Below are positions 7,036-13,858 of a stretch of DNA of 29,114 bases, in pieces. The DNA is from Euryarchaeota archaeon UBA91 (lineage in GTDB: Archaea > Thermoplasmatota > Poseidoniia > Poseidoniales > Poseidoniaceae). Position 1 is the stretch's first letter, and each line of letters starts with the position of its first letter. The position numbers and the translations under genes are program-made. Below the pieces are notes generated by a model. It saw nothing but the letters and a program-made list of their open reading frames with translations. It made no database searches and was not told where the DNA came from. The DNA lies in contig DAMU01000049.1 in assembly GCA_002499705.1 (NCBI GenBank), forward strand, positions 1 to 29,114, written 5' to 3'.

Positions 7036-8877
7036 ATGCCGGTACGACTTGCGAGCCAATCCTTGGACTCTGTCGGACCGTATAATCGACTTTCTGCAAG
7101 TCAAGTTAATTCCTATCGATCATGCCCCCGCCTGTGGTTTTATGAAAAAGTTAGGCGTTTCAAAATGCCACAAATTCCAGTCTTGTTTGTTGGCAGAGCA
7201 GTCGAAGAAGCGGTTTGTAGAATGCTCATGGAATCACCTGCCCTTTTAGTTGCGAATGCTTCCTCTGACACGCTTTCTGCCATTCCACTTGATGAAGGTG
7301 GAATACCCAGCCGAACCAGTCTAGATCCATGGCCAGCAGAGCGCCTGTTAGCTTTGCCTGAACAGATGTGGCCTGCTGATATGGAACGATTACGCGATTG
7401 GGGCATTGGTCGATTGAAAAAGCATCTTCACCTTGCACTTAATGCAATGAAGGCAGAATGGGAAAAAGACGAACGTAAGGCAGGAAAATGGAGTTCTGTA
7501 GACCCAGATTACTGTCTTAAAATGTGCATTAATGCATTAGATTTTCATTTGAAAGAAGTTCAGCGCTGCCTTGAACAAAAAGGTGGCCCAGGTTTGAAAG
7601 AATGGCGTCGAGGTAACCGTCCAGAATGGCCATCTCCTGACGCACGTCGTTACACTTTATCCAACAATCATCCGCTTTCTCAAAACGGTGAAGTTTCATT
7701 GATTGAGGCATGGGAAATTACCCGTCCTTGGTTTGTTGACCCAAATGCAGGAAAGTTTGCAATGAATGCGGTTCATCCCGAACACTGGTTCCAAGGTGAG
7801 TATGATTTAGTTTATCGATGGGACGGTCGTATCAACATCGTTGATTTGAAAGCCAGCGTTGGAAAAGGTGATCGTTCGGGTAACTATGTTCAGCAACTTC
7901 GCATGTATGCTATGCTTTGGTGGATTACGCATGAAAAGAAGCAAACAGTGGATGCTTTGGAGATCTGGTATTTGGGTGCAAATTCTATCAAATCAATACC
8001 GTGCCCGACTGTAGAACAAATGGCTGAAATGGAATCAGAACTGCAAACACTATGGCATGAGCTTCGAGAAACAACTCCTTCAATCGATGATTGTCCGCCT
8101 TCACCTTCACCCGTACGAGGTTTCAAAGCAGGTGGAATCGCTATAGAACCGCCTAATGAGTCACGTTGCACAAGTTGTGATTGGGAACAAATTTGTCCGG
8201 GTGGGCAAGGTGATGATGACCTTCCAGAAGGCGGTTCAGTTCAACTTCCAGGGAGTTCAAATTCATTTGATATCACTCCGATTGGAGAACTTGACCCTCG
8301 AATGACATTGATTGGTGAAGTTTTCACAGTTTTGAATGCTCGAGAAGGCCGCCGTCCTCAGATAACCATCTCGCAAGGAAACGCTTTTGCCAAAGTAGTA
8401 CTTCTTGTTGATCATCATCAAGACGGGCAACCTTCGTGGCCAGAAGATATTTCTAAAGGTGATTTCGTCAAACTTGATAATGTGATACCGAGTGCTAATT
8501 GGAAAGGAGAAATAGAGCTCAAGGTAGACCCACACGCGTGCATTGTGCCGGCCTTGAAGGATGAAGTCGCTTCAGATTTAATGGAATTCCGTGCGAGATG
8601 GAATGTTTCAGGTCGCTTGATTTATCGATTTAGCAAGAGTGGTGTCGGTCGTAATGGAAAGCAGTGGCATCGAAAAGGCGCAATGGTTCTCGATTCGACT
8701 GGAGCAATGAAAGTCGAAGGTTGGGCCAATGATTGGGGCCCTCAATATGATTTAGCAGAAATTGGCGATACGGTGGTTGTGGCAAACATTGGTTTGGATG
8801 CATGGGCAGTAGAAATAAGGGGCGATGTTTCCCGAAATTCGAAGTTCCATATTTCCAAGCGGATACAACGTGATTAA
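7036..8877 (+). CDS. RecB/Cas4-like Fe-S PD-(D/E)XK nuclease with probable OB-fold tail, paralogue 2
   Basis: This 613-residue paralogue of the preceding gene shares its layout. It has LSASQVNSYRSCPRLWF with Cys30 at the same residue number, then GEYDL (E255, D257), VDLKAS (D270, K272) and QQLRMYAMLWW (Q287, Y291). A full CTSCDWEQICP group (C378, C381, C387) gives the CxxCx5C spacing seen in Cas4 and AddB, so a 4Fe-4S cluster closing the nuclease domain is likely. Residues about 420-505 (MTLIGEVFTVL...) and 517-605 (WNVSGRLIYRF...) look like two OB folds, suggesting single-strand nucleic-acid binding. No helicase motifs are present in it or nearby, unlike AddAB or RecBCD. The stop overlaps the convergent SAMP-like gene. 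The start ATG has no clear ribosome-binding site. Confidence 0.87.
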   Translation: MPVRLASQSLDSVGPYNRLSASQVNSYRSCPRLWFYEKVRRFKMPQIPVLFVGRAVEEAVCRMLMESPALLVANASSDTLSAIPLDEGGIPSRTSLDPWPAERLLALPEQMWPADMERLRDWGIGRLKKHLHLALNAMKAEWEKDERKAGKWSSVDPDYCLKMCINALDFHLKEVQRCLEQKGGPGLKEWRRGNRPEWPSPDARRYTLSNNHPLSQNGEVSLIEAWEITRPWFVDPNAGKFAMNAVHPEHWFQGEYDLVYRWDGRINIVDLKASVGKGDRSGNYVQQLRMYAMLWWITHEKKQTVDALEIWYLGANSIKSIPCPTVEQMAEMESELQTLWHELRETTPSIDDCPPSPSPVRGFKAGGIAIEPPNESRCTSCDWEQICPGGQGDDDLPEGGSVQLPGSSNSFDITPIGELDPRMTLIGEVFTVLNAREGRRPQITISQGNAFAKVVLLVDHHQDGQPSWPEDISKGDFVKLDNVIPSANWKGEIELKVDPHACIVPALKDEVASDLMEFRARWNVSGRLIYRFSKSGVGRNGKQWHRKGAMVLDSTGAMKVEGWANDWGPQYDLAEIGDTVVVANIGLDAWAVEIRGDVSRNSKFHISKRIQRD

Positions 8878-9074
8878 CCACCCGAAGAGATTGTTGTGAC
8901 CAAGAGTTTCACAGATTGGGAAAGAACAGTAGCATGGGGTAAAATCACGCCATCATGGCTGACAATGACCATCGAGGGTAGAATCTCTGCCTTTGTTAGA
9001 GCTTGACGAACAGTCCCTCCACTTTCGATATCTATTTTGACATCATAATCTCGTCCCTTGAGGTGTATCTCCAT
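8874..9074 (-). CDS. Ubiquitin-like small modifier / sulfur carrier (SAMP/ThiS/MoaD-like)
   Basis: This 66-residue protein has the beta-grasp pattern of the ThiS/MoaD/SAMP family: MEIHLKGRDYDVKIDI, then VRQALTKAEI, then MVIVSHDGVILPHATVL, ending in ISSGG. A free C-terminal Gly-Gly is what E1-like enzymes adenylate to form a thiocarboxylate or an isopeptide bond. In archaea such proteins act in tRNA thiolation, molybdopterin synthesis or protein modification (sampylation). The start at 9074 has GGAG five bases upstream. The frame stays open further upstream, but there it is antisense to tRNA-Ser and is not coding. The gene converges with the second nuclease and overlaps its stop by four bases. 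Which of the three roles it plays cannot be told from sequence. Confidence 0.8.
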   Translation of the reverse strand: MEIHLKGRDYDVKIDIESGGTVRQALTKAEILPSMVIVSHDGVILPHATVLSQSVKLLVTTISSGG

Positions 9075-9129
9075 ACTACTCCGTATCAGCACCATGCTTA
9101 TGACGGTGGCGCTAAACCGGACACTTGCG

Positions 9130-9212
9130 GCCGAGATCGCATAGCCCGGTATTGCGGTGGATTCGAAATCCACTGTCCTTGTGACGCGGGAGTTCAAATC
9201 TCTCTCTCGGCG
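9130..9212 (+). tRNA. tRNA-Ser (anticodon CGA)
   Basis: The cloverleaf folds well. The acceptor stem is GCCGAGA with TCTCGGC (7 of 7 pairs), the D-stem is GCA/TGC, and the anticodon stem GTGGA/TCCAC encloses TTCGAAA, giving anticodon CGA at 9164-9166, which reads UCG. A 14-base variable arm (GTC/GAC stem) marks a class II tRNA, as expected for serine. The T-stem GGGAG/CTCTC encloses TTCAAAT. The discriminator base is G, typical for tRNA-Ser. CCA is not encoded, no intron is seen, and the 3' end is followed by CCTTTT. Confidence 0.95.
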
Positions 9213-9271
9213 CCTTTTCCTCATCCAAGCAACTTTTAGACGGTGAGGCAGTGGGAGTGTTGAGTGAGGTT

Positions 9272-9736
9272 ATGCAACCCCCAAACGAACCAAATCCTTC
9301 CTTACAGGACAGTGTTGTTGGAGGGGACTTACATACCGGACATGTCATTCATAACCATTATCACATGCCACAGCAACCTCCTTCTGTCCCTCAAAGGCCT
9401 CCGATACCTCATCCAAACCCACAACCTCAGCAGCCTCAATATCATCAACAGCAGGTTGCAATGCAACAACCTGTGCAGCAATATCAGCAGCCCCAACAAT
9501 ACTACCAACATCCAGGAAATATTCAAGCAACAGGTCCAAACAAGGATGTTTTAGTAGCCTACTTACTTTGGTTTTTCCTTGGCCCGCTTGGAGTTCACCG
9601 GTTTTATCTCAACCACATTGGAATGGGTTTGTTGAATCTGTTCACTTTTGGCGGATGCGGCATCTTATGGCTGATTGACGCTATACTCATCCCCGACCTT
9701 GTCCGGCGAGAAAATAGGGTTTACATTCGTAATTAA
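9272..9736 (+). CDS. TM2-domain membrane protein with Gln/Pro-rich N-terminus
   Basis: The C-terminal ~65 residues form a TM2 domain: DVLVAYLLWFFLGPLGVHRF, then GMGLLNLFTFGGCGILWLID, two membrane helices joined by the usual short HRFYL turn. The N-terminal half is low-complexity and rich in Gln, Pro and Tyr, preceded by a His-rich phrase (GGDLHTGHVIHNHYH). The function of TM2 proteins is not settled. The ATG at 9272 gives 154 residues; in-frame GTG 9251, GTG 9257 or TTG 9260 are possible alternatives. The stop is one base from that of the convergent PAC2 gene. Confidence 0.85.
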   Translation: MQPPNEPNPSLQDSVVGGDLHTGHVIHNHYHMPQQPPSVPQRPPIPHPNPQPQQPQYHQQQVAMQQPVQQYQQPQQYYQHPGNIQATGPNKDVLVAYLLWFFLGPLGVHRFYLNHIGMGLLNLFTFGGCGILWLIDAILIPDLVRRENRVYIRN

Positions 9737-9737
9737 A

Positions 9738-10493
9738 TCACATGTAGAAAGCATCTGGTGACTCGGTTAATTCTCCAACCAAGTCCTCGACTTTACCAGG
9801 TGCTAATGCAGATAACTTCTCAGTTAATTTCGCTTGGATATCACTTGGTAAAGCGATTCCAAGTTCAAACCATCCATCCAAGTGCTCCAGTAATCTTTGG
9901 GATGCAAATACGTCACCGCTTGAACCAACTGTAGTAGCAATTGCGCAGGCACTGTTGATCTTAAACAGTGGTCCGTTGGATGCGATTAAGGCTGCAAGTC
10001 CGATTGCACCTGATTTCGGCTCGTCTCGACGTACATCGATTCCACCCGCCTCCAAATCTATTCTGTGTGCAGCACTTGAAGCGACAATGAAGACCTCTTT
10101 TCGAGATGGAGAATCCATAAGTCCAGCCAGAACATAAAGCGTTGTCACGCCCTGACTTTCAAGCCATTGAAGAATTTCTCTTGCCATCGTTCCTTGATGT
10201 TCAGGTTCCAATGGCTGAGATGTTCCTGTGAGGGTAAGAACTCTCTTCCCTGTAACTGATTCTATAGAGGAGAGGGTGAGGTGAGGAGGGGCGAGTAACC
10301 CGTCTTCATCGAGGGTTGCCAAGGGGGGGAGTGCAGTATGGTGCAATCGAGCAACTTCGTTGCAGAGATGAGACGAATTGATGCCTTCAATGGCCACTTT
10401 ACCGACATTTCCTACACCAGGTAGGGCAAAGAACAGAATGTCATGTTCTCCAACCAGTGTATTGGATCCTCTCCATTCAATATGCAATCCCAT
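9738..10493 (-). CDS. PAC2-family protein (proteasome-assembly-chaperone-like)
   Basis: The 251-residue product has the PAC2 family layout: LFFALPGVGNVGKVAIEGI near the N-terminus, VLTLTGTSQP, VTTLYVLAGL, and GAIGLAALIASNG about two thirds along. Archaeal members are related to eukaryotic proteasome assembly chaperone PAC2 and fold like purine nucleoside phosphorylase; their exact role is unproven. It is the last gene of the eL42-eS27-aIF2alpha-Nop10 cluster, a place where PAC2-family genes commonly occur in euryarchaea. An 88-base gap separates it from Nop10. The start ATG has no strong ribosome-binding site. Confidence 0.88.
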   Translation of the reverse strand: MGLHIEWRGSNTLVGEHDILFFALPGVGNVGKVAIEGINSSHLCNEVARLHHTALPPLATLDEDGLLAPPHLTLSSIESVTGKRVLTLTGTSQPLEPEHQGTMAREILQWLESQGVTTLYVLAGLMDSPSRKEVFIVASSAAHRIDLEAGGIDVRRDEPKSGAIGLAALIASNGPLFKINSACAIATTVGSSGDVFASQRLLEHLDGWFELGIALPSDIQAKLTEKLSALAPGKVEDLVGELTESPDAFYM

Positions 10494-10581
10494 ATTGAGC
10501 CTAACGAATTACGCCGCGCTATAATGTTTCACATTCAAACTAAGCAGAAATGGGCAATTGCGATGGCTGGAATGAAACGCA

Positions 10582-10824
10582 TCATTCTTCTTCTGAAGCA
10601 TTTTGCGAACTTTTCATTTCGTCTAACGAAGGGAGTGTGGCAAGACCCTTTGCCCATTCTGCCTCACTCACATTGTACATTTTACGTCGGATTTCAGCAC
10701 GGTGGTCTTCTGGAGACCATTTGAGAGGTGCCGCGGCTTGTGCGTTTGCTCCACATGATGGACATGTTGTGGCTAAAGTCCACGCTCCACATTGAAGACA
10801 TTGCTGTAGAAGTTGTCGCGCCAT
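10582..10824 (-). CDS. nop10: H/ACA ribonucleoprotein subunit Nop10
   Basis: Nop10 is the small zinc-binding subunit of archaeal H/ACA RNPs that guide rRNA pseudouridylation with Cbf5, Gar1 and L7Ae. The product has the two cysteine pairs CLQCGAWTL and CPSCG, then PLKWSPEDHRAEIRRKMY, matching the family's FSPEDPY-type segment. The ATG at 10824 gives 80 residues starting MARQLLQQ, with GGTGG just upstream. An earlier ATG at 10866 overlaps the aIF2alpha stop as ATGA and would add 14 residues unlike the family. The C-terminus is about 20 residues longer than the ~55-60 usual for the family and is acidic and Ser-rich. Confidence 0.9.
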   Translation of the reverse strand: MARQLLQQCLQCGAWTLATTCPSCGANAQAAAPLKWSPEDHRAEIRRKMYNVSEAEWAKGLATLPSLDEMKSSQNASEEE

Positions 10825-10862
10825 ACTACCACCGTTGCGATTCAAGTTTATCAGTCGAGCCC

Positions 10863-11648
10863 TCATTGACGGTATGAGGTGGCTTCTCCACCCGCAGAAA
10901 GGACGTGGTCAAGAGTTGATTGTGTCGCATTTTCCCAAATCGATTCCGCCGTTTTGAAATCAGGTGCTTTTAATTCGATTCGATATTCAGGTGCACCATT
11001 GTAGTGGCAACGCACTTCAATCTCTTCTTCTTCAGAAGAGAATGCTTCAGCAGCAAGAAGTGCATTTTGAATGATTTCAACACCATTGATGTCGTTAATA
11101 CTCAATGTTAAGATGCCTCGAATCTCAACGAAGTCTGGAATGATGTTTTCTACTGCGATTTCAGTAAAAGGTTTCAACCAATCTCCTTCAAATCCCGCAT
11201 CAACCAATGAACCTTCATTCATTGCAGCTTCCTCGAATGCTGCGTAAAGGCCGCCATAGGCGTCAATGAGTTCTTGTTTCGATGATTCGATGTCCTCTTC
11301 ATTCCACCCGACTTTTTCGCCTAGAACTTTCAGCAATTGATGTGCTCGTTGTTCATTCTTCCATTCTTGAAGTCGTTCACGACGTCGCTCTTCTGAAACG
11401 GATTTCAGTGAAAGTTCTAATGATGTCCCGTCTTTACGAGTTCGCATTACTTTACAGATCAGCCGCTGACCTTCTCGAACATAGACTCGAATATTTTTTA
11501 CCCATCCACTGGCAATTTCGCCAATGAAAATGAAACCTTCAACACCTTCGAATTCATCAAGTTTGACATAACAACCATTCTGTTTTACAGTGGTTACTGA
11601 AACGACAACGAGTTCGCCTTCATTTGGCGAGTTGATGGTTTCTGACAT
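10863..11648 (-). CDS. eif2a: Translation initiation factor aIF2 subunit alpha
   Basis: This is the alpha subunit of the archaeal initiator-tRNA carrier aIF2. The 261-residue product has an N-terminal S1 domain (about 10-85: VVSVTTVKQNGCYVKLDEFEG, GFIFIGEI, WVKNIRVYVREGQRLICKVM). A helical middle domain (LLKVLGEKVGW, ELIDAYGGLYAAFEEA) follows, then a C-terminal alpha/beta domain (RGILTLSINDINGVEIIQNAL, APEYRIELKAPDFKTAE). Length is normal. GAGGAGG lies ten bases before the start and overlaps the eS27 stop region. The stop overlaps an ATG in the Nop10 frame. Identity is firm. Confidence 0.96.
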   Translation of the reverse strand: MSETINSPNEGELVVVSVTTVKQNGCYVKLDEFEGVEGFIFIGEIASGWVKNIRVYVREGQRLICKVMRTRKDGTSLELSLKSVSEERRRERLQEWKNEQRAHQLLKVLGEKVGWNEEDIESSKQELIDAYGGLYAAFEEAAMNEGSLVDAGFEGDWLKPFTEIAVENIIPDFVEIRGILTLSINDINGVEIIQNALLAAEAFSSEEEEIEVRCHYNGAPEYRIELKAPDFKTAESIWENATQSTLDHVLSAGGEATSYRQ

Positions 11649-11663
11649 AGAGGCTCTGCCTCC

Positions 11664-11834
11664 TCATTCAAGTGCTTCTAAAACGGTGCATCCGATAAGA
11701 TTCGCTTTTCCACCCGATGGAATGGAAAGGGTTGCTCCACAAACAGTGCAAGAGATCACCGATGTTGCTCGAGAATAGATGGTTGCTTCACTGCCGCAAT
11801 CTTTGCAGGTGACTTTGAGGAAATTTTTTGCCAT
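11664..11834 (-). CDS. rps27e: Small-subunit ribosomal protein eS27
   Basis: A 56-residue frame begins MAKNFLKVTCKDCGSEATIY and continues SVISCTVCGATLSIPSGGKA to end at VLEALE. The two CxxC pairs (C10/C13 and C29/C32) form the zinc finger of eS27, a 30S subunit protein found in archaea and eukaryotes. The length is typical for archaea. The gene lies 11 bases after eL42 and 15 before aIF2alpha, the usual euryarchaeal order. Unlike its neighbour eL42, it keeps all four zinc ligands. Confidence 0.96.
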   Translation of the reverse strand: MAKNFLKVTCKDCGSEATIYSRATSVISCTVCGATLSIPSGGKANLIGCTVLEALE

Positions 11835-11845
11835 AATAATTCAAC

Positions 11846-12130
11846 TCACTTATCGATTAATTCGAACTTCTTTGAACGTCGGCAAGGTGCATAGTGCGCT
11901 TTGCCGGTTTCGGTACAACGGTAGAGAATGTTAACTCGCTTGGTTGGCTTTTCACGGCCGTCAGGCTTTGGACGAGGGAAACCACGGTAACCAGCCATAA
12001 CTCGGCGGAAACGGCGTTGACCCCAGCGAAGCTCAGAAGCACGCTTCTTCTTCACTCGCTCGATGGTGTGCATTGTGTGCTTACCAGCAGATGGGCTGTA
12101 ACGCTTGACTTGACGTGGCATTTTGACCAT
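11846..12130 (-). CDS. rpl44e: Large-subunit ribosomal protein eL42 (L44e) lacking the zinc-finger cysteines
   Basis: The 94-residue product is clearly eL42 (L44e), an E-site protein of the large subunit: KKRASELRWGQRRFRRVMAG, then GFPRPKP, EKPTKRVNILYRC and a C-terminal KKFELIDK. The family's zinc finger is broken. The N-terminal CPxC is replaced by SPSAG, and the second pair reads RCTETGKAH with only one cysteine. The remaining cysteine (APCRR) is not in a standard place. The start at 12130 has AGGTG five bases upstream and a TATA-like box about 36 bases upstream. It is the first gene of the leftward operon eL42-eS27-aIF2alpha-Nop10-PAC2. Confidence 0.95.
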   Translation of the reverse strand: MVKMPRQVKRYSPSAGKHTMHTIERVKKKRASELRWGQRRFRRVMAGYRGFPRPKPDGREKPTKRVNILYRCTETGKAHYAPCRRSKKFELIDK

Positions 12131-12165
12131 AAGAGCACCTTAAGCATTCGGCCCACAAGAGTCGG

Positions 12166-12174
12166 CTATTTAGG
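12166..12174 (-). promoter_or_regulatory. TATA-like box of the eL42 operon
   Basis: On the minus strand CCTAAATAG sits 36 bases before the eL42 start. This would give a transcript start near 12142 and a leader of about 12 bases that still includes the AGGTG at 12136-12140. The placement fits an archaeal promoter, but it is inferred from position and composition only. Confidence 0.45.
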
Positions 12175-12235
12175 GGTGTCGCATTCCAAAGCCGGGGTAA
12201 TTCGGGAGACTGCGAGTGAAACAGGGGGAGAGATA

Positions 12236-13057
12236 ATGAACATTCAAGGCTTCGATGATGTCATGGACGAGATACTCCAGGCGTTCCTTCTGTTCTGGAT
12301 ACCTATCGCTATGGTGCCTTTGGGCCTTTGGTTATCAATGTCTTCTCATTCGAAATCCGTCATGGCTAACGGACGATACCTCGCCTTTCTTGGCATCATA
12401 ATGATCTGTCTAAGTCCTTGGACAGTACCCTCCTCGCCCTCCACCGCCGCCGGCCACTTACTCGGAGCGATTATCGGCCCATGCATGCTGATTGTCATTG
12501 GAATTTATCTCATCTCTTTTTCAGGAAATGTCTCGGTAGGGAAATTACCTCGAAGTGATCGAAGATTAGGGGTGCTGATGAGTGGAGCTGGTTTTGTCTG
12601 GTTGGCCGGTATGCATTGGTGGATACTCACACCTCAACTCTCTCCTGAAGTGGTGAATCCTTATTGGTATGTTTTCTGGCCAACATTCATTTTACTGACT
12701 TCGTGTTTGGCCTCATGCTCAGCGGTAACGTTGTTGACTCTGGGAGACCGCCGTAGAGCAGAGTCAAATGCAATGTTTATGGTCTCAGGCTTGTCGATTA
12801 TTATCCTGCTCCTTGGAATCAACATCGATGGGCCCTTGGTTGAGGCGAATGAATTTCGCGAACACCTTTGGTTAGCAATTGCTGATATGGCGGGTATTGC
12901 TGTCGGAAGTTTACTTTCAATCCTTATCTTCGCCTTCGTGATTTACACCTATGAACGCAGTCTTCCGCCACCAAAATCCATCCACCCACCCACCTCATCT
13001 GAACTTGACCAAGTTTCCAAAGTCCTTCGCAACCATCTTGGAGGTGAAGAGGAATGA
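12236..13057 (+). CDS. Hypothetical multi-pass membrane protein
   Basis: I recognise no family. The 273-residue product is strongly hydrophobic with about seven predicted helices, for example FLLFWIPIAMVPLGLWL, YLAFLGIIMICLSPW, LIVIGIYLISFSG, PTFILLTSCLASCSAVTLLTL and GLSIIILLLGINI. A short polar C-terminal tail ends in GGEEE. The start ATG 12236 has a strong GGGGGAG five bases upstream. The frame is open further upstream but there it runs antisense to eL42. The stop overlaps the start of the next membrane protein as ATGA, so the two are probably co-translated. Confidence 0.82.
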   Translation: MNIQGFDDVMDEILQAFLLFWIPIAMVPLGLWLSMSSHSKSVMANGRYLAFLGIIMICLSPWTVPSSPSTAAGHLLGAIIGPCMLIVIGIYLISFSGNVSVGKLPRSDRRLGVLMSGAGFVWLAGMHWWILTPQLSPEVVNPYWYVFWPTFILLTSCLASCSAVTLLTLGDRRRAESNAMFMVSGLSIIILLLGINIDGPLVEANEFREHLWLAIADMAGIAVGSLLSILIFAFVIYTYERSLPPPKSIHPPTSSELDQVSKVLRNHLGGEEE

Positions 13058-13530
13058 AAGAATCTTCTTTATCCATGACATGGAGAATGATTTTCCTCGC
13101 ATTTTTACTCCCTCCATTGCTCATACTGGCGCTGGATATTACCTTCTATGGTTCTTTCAAAGGAATAGATTCAGGGGTTTCATTTACTCGTTTTGCAAAT
13201 GCAACATTAACAGCATACACTCTTTGCTCTCTGTTTTTACTCGGCAATCTCTTCTTTTATGGCGAATCGAGAAACAGGCCTCTGGCGCCTTTGGTTGGCA
13301 TGGTCGTTGCGACCCTCTTGGGAATCTCTGCAACAGTGCTTTTCATTGGCCAAGGACCTATGCTGCTTGAAGACAACGGTTCTGTGCAAGCTCAGGCAAT
13401 CTACAATATCGTTCATATGTTCGTATCATCAGGTGCTATTCTGATGTCTGTTTGCGTTGCCTTAGGCGTCACCTTCTCAGCAATCACTTCACAGAAACCT
13501 CGGAGTGATTTCGACTTGGAAGAAGAGTAA
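13054..13530 (+). CDS. Hypothetical four-helix membrane protein
   Basis: The 158-residue product has four likely membrane helices (about residues 11-30, 49-69, 77-97 and 117-140), an acidic C-terminus (DFDLEEE) and no motif that I recognise. Its ATG overlaps the upstream stop by four bases, which suggests a two-protein unit with the preceding membrane gene, perhaps a complex. It ends 78 bases before eL37. In other euryarchaea the gene before eL37 is often an Lsm protein; none is seen here. Confidence 0.78.
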   Translation: MKESSLSMTWRMIFLAFLLPPLLILALDITFYGSFKGIDSGVSFTRFANATLTAYTLCSLFLLGNLFFYGESRNRPLAPLVGMVVATLLGISATVLFIGQGPMLLEDNGSVQAQAIYNIVHMFVSSGAILMSVCVALGVTFSAITSQKPRSDFDLEEE

Positions 13531-13608
13531 CCCGTAAAATCGTCAACAAGACAACATCCGTCGGTTTGATAAGGGGGAGGTCGGTGGGGCGGCTATACAG
13601 GTGTTTCT

Positions 13609-13788
13609 ATGTCGAAAGGTACTCCGTCCATGGGTAAGCGACAAAAGACCGCTCATATTCGTTGCCGTCGCTGTGGCCGCAACTCTTACCACAAGCAAAA
13701 GGGCGTTTGCGCTGCTTGCGGTTACGGTGCTACAGCACGCATGCGTAAATTCAACTGGTCAAAGAAGGCTCACCGTCCTAAAGCCTGA
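13609..13788 (+). CDS. rpl37e: Large-subunit ribosomal protein eL37
   Basis: A 59-residue frame reads MSKGTPSMGKRQKTAHIRC and continues RRCGRNSYHKQKGVCAACGYG to end in KKAHRPKA. The four cysteines (C19, C22, C34, C37) form the eL37 zinc finger, and the product is rich in Arg and Lys as expected for this rRNA-binding protein. Length is typical for archaea. AGG is six bases before the ATG. It is followed by purF, a pairing also known in other euryarchaea. Confidence 0.96.
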   Translation: MSKGTPSMGKRQKTAHIRCRRCGRNSYHKQKGVCAACGYGATARMRKFNWSKKAHRPKA

Positions 13789-13858
13789 GGCGAGGGACAT
13801 GGTTCTAAGCCGCAATGGCTACAAAGCGTCAAGCACTCGATGGAGTTGAGGCAAAGCA

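Noticed and set aside
5226..8877. Reading the nuclease pair as Cas4 of a CRISPR system
   Set aside because: There is no repeat array and no Cas1, Cas2 or effector gene in the window, and the proteins are about three times the length of Cas4.
9075..9224. Upstream extension of the SAMP-like frame to 116 residues
   Set aside because: The added part is antisense to tRNA-Ser, and the short form has its own GGAG and a full beta-grasp fold.
9329..9539. Leftward Leu-rich frames opposite the TM2 gene
   Set aside because: They are complements of CAG/CAA-rich codons of the Gln-rich arm.
11894..12235. Upstream part of the long frame ending at 13057
   Set aside because: It is antisense to eL42; the ATG at 12236 has GGGGGAG upstream and starts the hydrophobic protein.
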